A stretch of DNA of 64,000 nt, from contig JAIXMN010000011.1 in NCBI GenBank assembly GCA_025716815.1, positions 248,001 to 312,000 of the forward strand, in the 5' to 3' direction. Numbering within the stretch: position 1 is the first letter of the stretch; every line of letters starts with the position of its first letter. Source of the DNA: Dichotomocladium elegans. Its lineage: Eukaryota > Mucoromycota > Mucoromycetes > Mucorales > Lichtheimiaceae. This document shows, piece after piece, positions 10,240 through 21,386 of this stretch. The notes beneath the pieces are model-generated. The model ran no database searches. It worked only from the letters and a program-made list of their open reading frames with translations, and was not told the DNA's origin. The position numbers and the translations under genes are program-made.

Positions 10240-12777
10240 TTACCACTCATCCGTCACAGCTCCTTCGCTAGCACTCTTGACGGTCATTATATAACGCGCA
10301 AGAGCCCCCTTGGTATATTTTGGTGGTTTCGGTTTCCACGATTGCTTTCGTTTTAGGAGCTCTTCTTCCGGGACATGGAGGGTGAGTTCGCGCGTATTGG
10401 CATCCACAGTGATCAGGTCACCATCGTTGACAAGCGCGATCGGGCCACCGACCTGGGCTTCGGGGCAGATGTGACCAATAATAAAGCCCTGGAAAGTGTA
10501 ATTCGCGGTAAGGAAGAGAATGGTTCTATCATCTTTTTTTTTTGTTGTACTTGCATGCGAAGCGCCGGAGAAGCGGCCGTCTGTTATCAGCGCTACATCC
10601 TTGCCTAGGCCTGCGCCCATGATTGCAGCAGTGGGTTTTACTAAATGGAAAGTGTTAATCTCACACAGCAATACTGTACGACGGTGAGGGGGGGGGAGAC
10701 ATACGCATCTATTCATGGGTCTCATTAGCATCCTCTCTTCCTTTCTCTTGATCTCGCTTTCATTTTTTTACCTCTGGCATACCAGGACCACCCTTGGGCC
10801 CCTGGTACCGAACAACAACAACAGAACCTTTTGGAATCCTGTTCTCCTCGAGCGCCTGGAAGATCTCGTCTTCTTCATCGAAGACACGTGCAGGACCCGT
10901 GAAAGACAAACCCTCCTTGCCCGTGATCTTTGCGACAGCGCCCTTTTCATTCGCGCGGATAAAGAAGCATTGGGCATGACATAACCTTTTCAGAAACGTT
11001 TCCTCCCATTCTAGTTAACTTGTTTGTACCTCAGGCGCCAGATTTCCGCGAAGGATGGTCAAATGGCCAGTAGGCTTGATGGGATCCGAAAGGGGTCGCA
11101 GGATATCTTGGCCACCCTTGAATCCCTCGACCTCAGTCAGATTTTCAGCCATGGTCTTGCCCGTAACAGTCATACAATCGCCATGGATCATTCCATTCTC
11201 CCACAAGTACTTTAGGACCGCAGGCGTGCCTCCCATCTCGTGCAGGTCCTCCATAACATACTTACCGCTAGTATCGTATCACACTATTGAGTAAAACGGA
11301 TGCACGTATATCTACGTTTTCTCTCTTGGTTTTTCTTACCTTGGCCGCAAGTTGGCCAAGAACGGTGTCTTGCTCGAAATAGCCTGAATATCATCAATCG
11401 ACAAAGGAACATCCGCTGCCTTGGCCATGGCCAACATGTGCAACACGGCGTTAGTGGATCCGCCAAGCACCATGATCAGTGTTAATGCGTTCTCAAACGC
11501 CTTGGGCGTCAAAATATCCTTTGGACAGATGTTCTTTTCAATGAGGTTGCGGATAGCAGGTCCGACGCGTAAACATTCCTGGATCTTGGCCGGATCCTCA
11601 GCGGGGATGGACGAGCTATAGGGAAGCGACATACCCAGCGCCTCAAGCGCACTAGACACTATATAGTCGCGCATATGCAGACACGCAGAGAGGGTTTAGC
11701 AACTTGTTTTTTTTTACCTTCTTCTTTTTGCTAGTATTCATTACTTGTATTAGCCGTAAACCTATGGGTTTTATAAGCGCACAAATATTATACACACACT
11801 TTTCTGTCATGGAATGTATTCAGGATGGAAACTCACATGCCACCACAGGCACCAGCACCGGGACACGCGTGGCGAATGATATCTCGGCGCTCTTCTTCGT
11901 TGATCTTGCCGCTAATGAGCTCACCGTTGCACTCCAGTGCATTGCCGATATCCAGCTCACGATTGGCGCAGACACCGAGTGTGCCACGTCCTTTCCTCAT
12001 CGTGCCGCCGTAGACGATGATAGCTGGCCGATTGAGCCTAGAAATGGCGATCATTGCACCTGGCATATTCTTGTCGCACCCCGGTATCGAAACGTTGGCA
12101 TCGTACCACAGCGCGCTCATGACAGTCTCTATCGAGTCAGCAATGATGTCGCGGCTAGGGAGCGAGAAGGACATGCCGGCTGTGCCCATGGGCATCGCGT
12201 CGCTCACACCAATTGTATTGAAAATGGATCCCACCAGGCCAGCCTTCCATATGCCTTCTTTGACTTTTGCAGCAAGGTTGTTGATATGCATGTTACACGG
12301 GTTGCCGTCATAGCCACTAGTTCCAAAAAGAAACAAAGTCAGCCATGATCTTATCTTCCCTCTCCCTCCCTCCCACGACACGCTTAAGAAAGAAAGAGAG
12401 GGAGATAAAAAAAAAAGCCCGGGCTATGATCACTGTACAAGCTTGTAATGCCAACTTGAGCCTTGGCCATATCATCATCCTTGAGACCAGTTGCATACAC
12501 TGCCTTGGCAGGGCCATCAAACACTCAGCCGCCGTGAACCCATAACGCGGCGAAACAGATACCATGCACTTACATTGTGCTTGACCGGCACCGGCTGTAG
12601 GAAGCTGAGTGATGGTACGACTGTATCTGTTCATCACTGCGCCTGCCTTTTCGATGTCACGGTCTCGCGGCGATACGAGCTTGTGGCTGTGAACGAATTA
12701 TTTCAATATGCCGCCCCCGGGGTTTTGTCTTTGTGCTTGTCTACTTACATGTGGACTTGTCCTTCTTGTTGAGTCAT
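10240..12777 (-). CDS. ILV3: Dihydroxy-acid dehydratase
   Basis: IlvD/Edd-family iron-sulfur enzyme making 2-keto acids from 2,3-dihydroxy acids in isoleucine and valine synthesis. Exons (minus): 12777-12749, 12686-12574, 12499-12439, 12316-11837, 11761-11745, 11658-11340, 11267-11030, 10942-10772, 10708-10705, 10640-10555, 10488-10240; 588 aa. Cluster cysteines are present in [18 protein letters not shown] and [10 protein letters not shown]. Other family blocks: [55 protein letters not shown] and [15 protein letters not shown]. Microexons of 17 nt (GGMFTANTM) and 4 nt (PEMLKP), and a GC-AG intron after SH, are needed to keep conserved motifs in frame. The N-terminus ([20 protein letters not shown]) does not look like a mitochondrial presequence, so a cytosolic form or a missed upstream exon is possible. 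Confidence 0.95.
10705..10708 (-). other. 4-nt microexon (ATGC) of the ILV3 gene
   Basis: The minus strand reads ...GAATAG|ATGC|GTATGT..., between introns of 63 nt (10771-10709) and 64 nt (10704-10641). GAG + ATGC + TAAAACCC gives E-M-L-K-P, the invariant DHAD motif. Joining the neighbours directly gives an immediate TAA stop. Confidence 0.88.
11745..11761 (-). other. 17-nt microexon of the ILV3 gene
   Basis: GTTTACGGCTAATACAA lies between a TAG acceptor and a GTAATG donor on the minus strand. It joins GGCAT to TGTCTAG, giving G-M-F-T-A-N-T-M-S, the conserved segment after the third cluster cysteine. Confidence 0.85.
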
Positions 12778-15338
12778 TTTTGCAGTCGGTCTGTGTATAT
12801 GCAGCAGAGTGGGGGGGGTGAGAAAGTGGAACTCTGGAATGGAAAAAGAGAGAGAGAAAGACGTGAATTTCCCGTGTGAGAAACCAAAAGCAATTAAATA
12901 AAGGTCTTCCTCGGCTTATGCCTTGAACCTTGGAGTTTTGCTTGCAACTGGATTTGAAAATAAAACAGCTCCTCTCGTGAGGCTTCTGTTTGTTTGGGAA
13001 TCCAACATGAACTTTGCTGATAAAATGTGTAATTTCGAAATGCCAGGGAACCTACGCGCCCCCCCCCCACCCCACTCCCCAATACAATACTAAAAGCGCG
13101 CGTATCTGGGAAAGCGTTAAAACTAATACGAGTCCACAGGTCCATATCTTCCCACTAATGAATTGAATGATTTGCTATTTCCATCCCAATGTGCATAGTT
13201 ATGTCCATCCATCAGCATCGATGCAAAGAAACTGCTAGGCGTAGATGGGTTATCATTGTGTTTAATGGTTTGTCTTGCTTATTTCCACATAAATTTCAAT
13301 CCCGAGCCTTAGTATTCCGCCTGGTGTACGCATCAATCCAAGTGGCCAATGCTACATGTCTGATGATGTTCTAAGCATCGATTATTATCGTGCATACCCG
13401 AAGAAGACTCCGTATGGATAAAGCGAAATGACACTTATCAACGTGATTTCTTTATGATGGTACATTATGGATGGGTTGAAAAGGACTTTGAAGAGATGTT
13501 CTGAGAACAAATGCAACAACCTTTTAGTAAGCGTGCCAATGCCCAGAAACACGCGCAAGAGATGCTCATAAGACGGATATTAGCGGTCTATTATAGTAAC
13601 TACATTTAAACTGGTTTTAGAAGAAGAAATGATGCCCTCTTGACTTATGGACGACCAGCTGGTCGTAGAGCAGTATGGCGAATTTGTGCGTGGGCCGTCG
13701 AGAGCAATTTGGGCTTGAACAGCGTCGCATAACATCGTTTTTGCTCTTAACGCGTCGTCATACGGTGGAGTCCTGCAAAGCCTATTCGCATCGCCAACAT
13801 CAACTTTCCCACCCACCCATATTTCTTTTTAGTGTCTTCCTTCTCCCTGCATCGAGAATATGGGGTAAGTTTCAGGAATCGTGTTCTCTTTTCTCTCTAC
13901 TCGTTCCCCAAAAAAGCCAATAACAATGACTCGCAAAAGTGAATCGCTCAGATAAGGGTGCTACATAGGGGCTATGCTGCAGATCTTTCATTAGATAGCC
14001 ACACATACATATACGTTTTCATATACATGCGTTAGTCTGTGGGAGATTAAGTGATGGAGTTGCAGAGTCTAGCTTTATTGCTTCTCAGGGAAAAAAGGCC
14101 TTTTGATCTCTACTAGCTTTCAAGGCTTTGTCGATACTTGCAAACTCACCATCAACCATTGACGCTTTATGAGATGGCCGTTCACCCAGTAAGCATCCAT
14201 CAACACGCGCTGTGGCTGCCTAAGAGGAGGGAGGAAATTTATGTAGACTACATATATATATATCACGCATAGATGGGAAAGAATCGAAGCATAGCAAAAG
14301 AAGAGGGTTGCCTAGCATTTTGCTGGCTACTGACAAATAAGCTTCGAATTGCGGTCCAATCGGAATCACGTACTATATTTATTGTCTAACAAACACAACG
14401 GTGCTATGGTCCCTGTAAGTTCGTTTCGATACATGCTTTTAAAATATAACCCACGCACGCATATGGGCCAATGTAAGGAATTTTCTGGGCCTGACCTGCA
14501 TATAAAACGAACGAATTCTTGTTTGCGGGATGTACATGAAAGGTAATAGCGATGGTATAAATCGAAAGTATACGTTTCTTCGCCCGAATGTCAAACAGCC
14601 CCGGTGTCAGGCTAAACGAAAGCCATTGACGTGTTACGCACCCCTCAGATCAGTTGATACGCTACTACTAATTTCTTCTTTTCATGCCTCGGTGATTTAT
14701 ATTCGAGATGACGCTTTTTCAAAGAAGTAGTTCAACCTGGAACAAGCCATGAGGCGCAGAAAGACTGACACGTTTTATGGAGAAAGGAGAAATACGTAGA
14801 TGAGGCAAGTACTGCTGCCCTCTCATACTCCAAGATATCTTCACCCGATGGCTGGCATACCGTAATAGACGGGGACCGTGAGTAGCGCCTGCAAGAGTAT
14901 CCCGGGAGAAGTTACAAGCGAGCTTAGTAAAGTTTACGCAGGACCACGCTGATTCGAAATGGATTGACTAACAGTCCCTACCCGTGAGAAAATCGAGACC
15001 TTTTTGGATTTTCCGCATGCGCTCTAAAAACGCAACAACTCGGACAGTTATACGCACTTCCCCCCTCCTCCGGAAAGCTCTTTAATTTCCTCAAAGGTTG
15101 ATAGCGAAAGATACATGACTTGGAACAAAAATGTTCCCCCATCGGATTGTCCATGCCATCATCTATCTCTTGGGGAGGTTGGGAGGAAGTCTGTCTCAGG
15201 GACGAATCTCCGCATAACTATGAGTGTGTGTGTGGAGGACCTGGAAGCTGTAGCTAGCCCAAGTCAGAATAAATTCGCACGGCCTGTTGTGGCCTACATC
15301 TTTTTTTTTTCTTTCTTGTCCCCTCTTCGCCATTCTTC
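12778..15338. other. Divergent intergenic region, 2.6 kb
   Basis: Upstream region of ILV3 (minus) and ALDH6 (plus). Frames at 13675-13923, 14349-14546 and 14530-14730 are short and unrecognised. Short (TA)n near 14253-14264. No gene supported. Confidence 0.5.
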
Positions 15339-17341
15339 ATGTTGTCCTCCATTCTTAAATCATCTGCATTGCTTCGGTATGCTCTCAAACTACCGTCAAA
15401 ATTTGTGATATATAGGTGGTTAACATCCCCACCATAGTGCTGCCCAGACACCTGCTGCCCGAAGAACGTTCAGTACGAACCTTCCCATCTTACAGCAGGC
15501 TGCCCAGGCCAAGCAGAGCGCTCAAGCTCCTACGGTTAAGAACTACCTCAACGGTGAAATGGTCGAGTCTCAAACCGACAAGTGGATCGAATTGCGGAAC
15601 CCTGTATGTCCTCTTCTCTTTTCGATGCTCTTATTGTTATCGGCTCTAAGTGTCCCCATACTCACATTCCTGTAGGCCACACAAGAGCTCATTGGTATGG
15701 TCCCTGAGACCACAAACGAGGAGCTCAAAGAGGCTACGAAGTCCGCCGAAGCCGCTGCTAAGGAATGGAAGAAGACCACTGCGCTGCATCGCCAGCGAGT
15801 CATGATGGATCTGCAGTATCTGATCCGCCAGAATATGGACCGCATCGCCGAGAACATCGTCCAGGAGCAGGGAAAGACGTTTGTGGACGCCAAGGGTGAC
15901 GTTTTCCGCGGTCTCCAGGTGGTTGAGCAGGCCTGCTCGTTGACTTCCCAATTGATGGGAGAGAAGTTGACTGTAGCAAAGGATATGGAAACCTGTGAGT
16001 AGATCAAGAAGACCAGTATCCATGATTGCCGAATATTCATTTCTCTATCTCTCTCTCTTTTTTGTGTTTGACGCGCCTAGACATGTACCGTGAACCATTG
16101 GTAAGTTTACAACAGGAGAAAACGATTGGAGCGAAGAAAAAGAAAGATGTGCTGACACGCTACCAAAGGGCGTCACTGCTGGTATCTGCCCATTCAACTT
16201 CCCTGCAATGATTCCTCTCTGGATGTTCCCTCTTTCGATTGCTGCAGGTAACTCGATCATCATGAAACCATCTGAGCGTGACCCCGGAGCCATGATGATG
16301 CTTGCCGAGCTTGCTGCCGAGGCCGGCGTTCCCAAGGGCGTCTTGAATGTTGTCCATGGTTCTGTCGATTGCGTGAACTATATTTGCGATGAGCCTGCCA
16401 TCAAGGCCATTTCGTTCGTTGGCTCTGATCGTGCTGGTCAGCACATCTACACCCGTGGTAGCGCCAATGGCAAGCGTGTCCAGGCCAACCTCGGCGCCAA
16501 GAACCATGCGGTTGTACTTCCCGATGCCAACAAGCAGGCTGCACTGAACGCCATCGCCGGTGCTGCCTTTGGTGCTGCTGGCCAGCGCTGCATGGCCTTG
16601 AGCACCCTTGTGCTTGTTGGTGAGGCCAAGGAATGGCTCCCAGAGCTTGCCGAACGTGCAAGCAAGCTCAAGGTCGGCTACGGTATGGATCCCGGAGTCG
16701 AGGTCGGTCCTTTGATCACTGTCCAGGCCAAGGAGCGTGCCGAGCGCCTGGTACAGAGCGGCTTGGACGAGGGCGCCAACATCCTTCTGGATGGTCGCGG
16801 TATCGTCGTGAAAGGTTACGAAAAGGGCAACTTCGTCGGCCCTACCATTCTCACCGACGTCAAGCCACACATGGAGTGCTACCGCGAAGAGATCTTCGCC
16901 CCCGTTCTTGTCTGCCTGAACGTTGACACCCTTGAGGAAGCCATTGAACTCGTCAATTCAAATCCTTATGGCAATGGTACCGCTGTCTTTACCAACTCTG
17001 GTCCCATCGCACGTAAATTCGAGCACGAGATTGACTGCGGCCAAGTCGGTGTGAACGTGCCTATCCCTGTCCCTGTTCCTCCCTTCTCCTTTGTAAGTAA
17101 TCACCGGTGCGCATTCTGTGGATGATTGTTTCTAACAGTTCCTGTTCATAATCTTTTTCTCCTCCCACCCCGTCCGTGCCTTGACTTTCAGACTGGTAGC
17201 CGCGGATCCTTCCTGGGTGACCAGAACTTCTATGGCAAGAGCGGTTTCCTCTTTTATACCAAGCCCAAGACCGTTACTGCTTTCTGGAGAGAAAGCGACG
17301 CTGCGCATACCCGCTCCAGCGTCGCCATGCCTACCATGTAA
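15339..17341 (+). CDS. Methylmalonate-semialdehyde dehydrogenase (ALDH6 type)
   Basis: Mitochondrial CoA-acylating aldehyde dehydrogenase of valine (and possibly pyrimidine/beta-alanine) breakdown, making propionyl- or acetyl-CoA. Exons: 15339-15376, 15438-15603, 15676-15994, 16081-16100, 16169-17092, 17192-17341; 538 aa. The N-terminus ([13 protein letters not shown]... [10 protein letters not shown]) is a typical Arg/Ser-rich presequence with a likely cleavage site after RRTFS. Family signatures: [18 protein letters not shown], the nucleotide-binding SFVGSDRAG, the catalytic Cys in [11 protein letters not shown] (about C321), and the ALDH6-specific [19 protein letters not shown]. The first intron must use the TAG at 15437, since the earlier TAG at 15416 leads to a stop. 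Exon 4 is 20 nt. Confidence 0.96.
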
Positions 17342-17601
17342 AAGACCTCATCTCGAATACTTTGATTCCATGCATCCCTAAGTTTGTTACACATTATAAA
17401 ATGAGCGGCATGTCGCTTCGGAAAGATCCACCAGAGCACGATTGTTGCTACTGTTGTTCGTTTCCTAGATTAATGAGCAGAAGTCAAGTGGACAGGCCTT
17501 GAGTTTACGCAGAACAGGATGGCATCATGGTCCTGTGTTTGGCTGTACGACATGACCCATACACAACGTGTTTTAAAACTTCTGCGGTTTTAAACCATAA
17601 A

Positions 17602-19191
17602 ATGAAGTTCCGCACTGTTCCTACCATTTTTCTTTCTACCATGGTTGCTGTCACTCCAGACAATCCGCCCTTCCCGGCCTACCGCGGCAAAGATAAAGGC
17701 AGCTTTGCATGGGATAGCACAGTAAGACGGTGGCCTATTATAATCGACAATGCCGTCGACGATTTTAAAAAGGCCATTGAAGCGCGAGCTCATGATGAGC
17801 GCGTCGTCGAGGATGGCATGGCTGTTCTCGACAAGATCGCGACTCTCAAGGCTGAACTTGCTGCTGACACGCCCCTTCGGTAGGCTAGCGTATCTGTGCA
17901 AATGGAGCATGTGAAGCACAGAGACGCAGGGGAAAAAAAAGAGGATGTCCGGAATATTTTTGATTTTACTGATGTTCTTGATATATGGTTTCCCTTTCTC
18001 CTCTTCATTGTTGTCGCAATAGGTTGCTTGAAGATCATGAAGCTGACGTGAAAGACTGGAACCGCCATATCAGCACCTATTTCCCAGGCGCCACATGGTT
18101 CAGTGGAACATGGTTATTTAACGAATGCTACCTCTACCGGCGTCTCCGGGAAGCATACAGCCTGAGTGAACACTGGAAGGACTACGATCCGTTTGCAGAC
18201 CAAAAACTGTCCACTTTTCGGGGATCCTACGGCTCTGTATTCGATCTGGCGCGCAAGATGCCTCAGATGATTGAGCCTATGGAAGCGGAAAAGCAGGAGA
18301 TTGTATACCAAGAGCTTATTCAAATCTGCTTGTGGGGCAATGCAACGGATCTCAGCCTGCTGACCAACATGACCGATGAGGATATCAAGCGCCTGCAGGC
18401 AGTCGAAAAGGAAAAGCTTGCCGATCAGAAGAAACACATTCTTGTCGACAACATTGACGAAGCATGGAGCAAACTCAAGGGCCTCGAGAAGGGCCGTGTG
18501 GACTTTGTTCTCGACAATTCCGGTAAAATGAGAAGGGGATGAAATGCATCCAAGGCGAACGCACTGACGAGACAGCGGAGTAGGTTTCGAGGTGTTTGTG
18601 GACTTCATCTTTGCTGATTGGCTCATTCAGACCCGTAAAGCCTCCAAGGTTGTCTTCAACTGCAAGACCATTCCATGGTTCGTCTCGGATGTGATGCCCA
18701 AGGATGTCCCCATCCTCATCGACTCTTGCAAAGACCGCACCTTTTTCCCAAAACACGAGCAGCGGTCTGCCGAAGATTTTGAGGCGCTGGAAACAATGGT
18801 TGGCCGGTGGAAAAAGTATATCGAGGATGGTCAGCTCGTGGTGCAGGAGCATGCGTTCTGGTGCTCTGGCCTGTCGTATTGGTATCTCAAGGATGAAGCT
18901 CCAGACCTCTATGACGATCTCCGTCAGTCAAATGTTGTGATCTTCAAGGGCGATCTCAACTTCCGGAAGCTCGTCTTTGACTGCGACTGGCCGGTGACAA
19001 CTCCCTTCAGGACTGCGATTGGTCCGACCATGGCGGAAGAATTTACAAGCATCCTATCTCTTCGTACGAACAAGGCTGACACAATCGTCGGTCTTAAAGA
19101 AGGCGTGAAAGAAGAGGTCGAGAAGCATGCGACGCCTCATGAGTGGCGCTGCAGTGGCAAGTACGCCGTCGTCCAGTTTAACAGCCCCTAG
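17602..19191 (+). CDS. DUF89 / ARMT1-like damage-control phosphatase
   Basis: Metal-dependent phosphatase of the DUF89 family (yeast YMR027W, human ARMT1), thought to hydrolyse damaged or harmful sugar phosphates such as fructose 1-phosphate. Exons: 17602-17879, 18023-18522, 18584-19191; 461 aa, the normal size. Seen: an N-terminal GSFAWDSTVRRWPIIID block, LWGNATDLSLL, the metal-site VDFVLDNSGFEVFVDFIFAD (DN pair about residue 257), KDVPILIDSC, WCSGLSYWYL, and VVIFKGDLNFRKLVFDCDWP with the conserved K/D. A second in-frame ATG at 17641 may be the real start, as the 13 residues before it are not family-like. It lies 260 bases after ALDH6 on the same strand and converges on the DPBB gene. Confidence 0.93.
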
Positions 19192-19291
19192 AAGAAACAA
19201 CCCCTTGCGTCTATCGAGCACACTTAGAATTGGCTATAAAACATCATTCGCATTCTTGGAACTTTATTGCTGGGGGCGTGGATCGGGATGA

Positions 19292-20238
19292 TCAACATGG
19301 AGTCCACGAAATTGGAATACGTCCGTCAAAGAAGCTGCCTACTTGGCCAAACACGGCCGGAGACATGTCCACAGATCCTGTTGATGTAGAATGCGTTATA
19401 GACATCCTATTCGGCATCGAATCTCACTTTTGCTCACCTCGCCCGCAGACGGGACACTACGTGCGTAGAGCATGCCCCTCAGTATTTGTAATTGTTGTAC
19501 ATGCTATTCTAGAAGTTACTGTACCTCATCTTGGATGATTGCTTTTGCCGAACCGAGGGGCCCCGTTATCCGAATGCAGGCGCCGCAGACCGGGCTTTCG
19601 TATGAATTAGCATATGTGCCATAGTCGATGTAATTCTATCTTCCATCTACAGTATCAGACAAGCGGGAGAGCCGTGAACTGGCATTTTACTTTACCAGTG
19701 CAACGATCATATCCTGAGCCGTAAATCGTGTACCACACGCTGTGACGCCAACGCCTGGGTCTACCTCTCATTATTATAGCTGGGCTGCATTCGCGTATAT
19801 GTAGGCCACTCCTTTTTTTTTCTTCTTTCCATCAAGAGCCTTCCCAACACGTACCGTAGTAGGTTCCATCCCCTTCTCCACTCAAGTTGAAAAATCCCTC
19901 GGACACAGTTCCCCAGCTGTTGCCCGGATAGAGCGTCTCGCCGATTGAGACTGACCCGATAGCTGCCTGGTATTTCTGATTACTGAAAACATCGAGGGTA
20001 CCGATCACAATGAACATCACAGCGATCACTCCGCATATGCCAGCACCGACAAGCAGTTGTTTTCCGAATCGGTAGCGCGCAGCGATGCGGGTCCAAATGG
20101 TCGAAGGGCCTGTCGTTGCTGCCTCCTCGTGAGAACTATCCTTGCCTATACATGTATTTCCCTTTAGTTAATCCCCCACTGCGTGAATGCAGTCGAACGT
20201 AGAGCACCTGAAAAATAACTCGTACTGGATTCGCTCAT
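19292..20238 (-). CDS. Membrane-anchored double-psi beta-barrel (expansin-like) protein
   Basis: Exons (minus): 20238-20208, 20145-19855, 19754-19696, 19635-19525, 19456-19438, 19377-19292; 198 aa. A cytoplasmic tail of about 40 residues rich in S/T/E is followed by one membrane segment (about 41-60, LLVGAGICGVIAVMFIVIGT). A short linker leads to a compact DPBB domain: GDGTYYGVGVTACGTRF, QDMIVALNYIDYG, PVCGACIRITGP, DECPVCGRGSVDMSPAVFG and the terminal GRIPISWTPC. Family members are usually secreted and loosen wall polysaccharide or bind peptidoglycan/chitin; here no signal cleavage site is seen, so a type II membrane protein facing outward is inferred. The 19-nt exon carries the CPVCGR cysteines. 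No expansin C-terminal binding domain. Function not proven. Confidence 0.85.
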
Positions 20239-21125
20239 ATTTTATGATGCAGACCGTTAAAAGAAGAGAAGACCTTTGATGGCATATGATTCAGATCCAA
20301 AGCCTTCATACGTTACACTCGATGCTATTGCTGTGTTCCCCTGTTATATTTTATTTTCCAAAGGAACAACGGCAGAACCGAACCGCCGGCGGAAATAACG
20401 ACACAAGAAAAGAAGGGTCCTGCCTCAAGGCAGCCAAATCGCGGCCCTACTGCCAGGTCCGGTTTCTTTGCACATCTTTCCATGGTCTTGGGTACGGGCA
20501 AAATTGATCAATCTAGAATCCGCAACGAGTCTCAGACACAGAATAAAGCCAAGTCAAAATCATAAAGGTTCATACCGGGTAAGGCCATGGGATGGATGCT
20601 AAGAATGGATCTGGTACGAAAGCAATTGTCTACGCAAAACCTCTCTTATTTATAGGAAATCAAGGCGGAATAGGAGGGCTGGTTGACCATGCATGGCTTT
20701 TTTTGTGATTGCCAACGCCGCAACAATACCGGGATGTAACATACGATACCTTCCTTCAGAAAGTTATATCTACGACACTCATCCCTGCTAGTGGCGAGAG
20801 TTCGTGCTGAGACCTATGGGCTATGTTCCACAAAGTTATTGGCATTATATCCAGCATATGCAATATCTTTATGGATTTTCAGCTCTTTATACTGTCACCC
20901 ATAATAGAGTTTGATTTGAACATGGATGTAATTATGCTAGCATTATCAATTAGCATCAATAAACATATATGGCACAGAAACATGGCCATCTGCATATCAA
21001 GCTCTTTACCGCCTTTTTCGCTGATGAGTTCTATTCAAATCGGACAAATGACCATCCACTCGTTATAGAGTTTATTTCGTTTTATTCGAGATCCGACCTA
21101 AATACTGCATGATTGTCAAAAATAA
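20239..21125. other. AT-rich intergenic region, no gene seen
   Basis: Upstream of the DPBB gene. AT content rises toward 21.1 kb, where the mobile-element region begins. Short frames only. Confidence 0.5.
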
Positions 21126-21222
21126 ATGTCGTAAACAAGATAAAATAATGTCGTGCAAAATACAAGAAAAATGTCGCATAGAATTATATAAATTTGTCGT
21201 ATCAATAGGTAAAAAGATTTCG
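21126..21222. repeat. Phased 22-23 bp ATGTCG repeat array
   Basis: Five units begin at 21126, 21148, 21171, 21194 and 21217 with ATGTCG, ATGTCG, ATGTCG, TTGTCG and ATTTCG. Spacing is 22, 23, 23 and 23 bases, about two helical turns, and the DNA between the cores is AT-rich and not conserved. It sits directly beyond the 3' side of the Fanzor gene, where a transposon end would be. It resembles subterminal protein-binding repeats of DNA transposons, or iterons. Confidence 0.7.
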
Positions 21223-21229
21223 CATCCAT

Positions 21230-21386
21230 GGATGAAACCCTGTTAGTCAGCAGAAAACACTACGCCTTCTCCAATCCCGTTGACTTACAACACACCGTCC
21301 TTCCAAAGGAAGGGGGCTTGCCCCGAAGGGCTGTGGTTATCCTGGGTGCGTCAGCGATAGCTGACGCGGAAAATTCTTGGTTGGGG
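21230..21386 (-). ncRNA. Candidate Fanzor guide-RNA (omega-RNA) scaffold
   Basis: Three compact hairpins lie immediately 3' of the Fanzor stop. GCGTCAGC-GATA-GCTGACGC (21348-21367) has a perfect 8-bp stem; GGGGC-TT-GCCCC is at 21313-21324; CCTTCC-AAA-GGAAGG is at 21299-21313. Fanzor and TnpB guide RNAs are known to be transcribed from the 3' end of the nuclease gene through the element's right end; position and structure fit, but no sequence homology could be tested. Confidence 0.35.

Noticed and set aside
11704..12348. 214-aa plus-strand frame opposite ILV3
   Set aside because: Antisense shadow of conserved DHAD exons.
15570..16870. Long minus-strand frames (156 and 236 aa) opposite ALDH6
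   Set aside because: Shadows of a codon-biased gene; no independent protein features.
19230..19538. 102-aa plus-strand frame
   Set aside because: Antisense to the last exons of the DPBB gene, whose protein motifs are clear.
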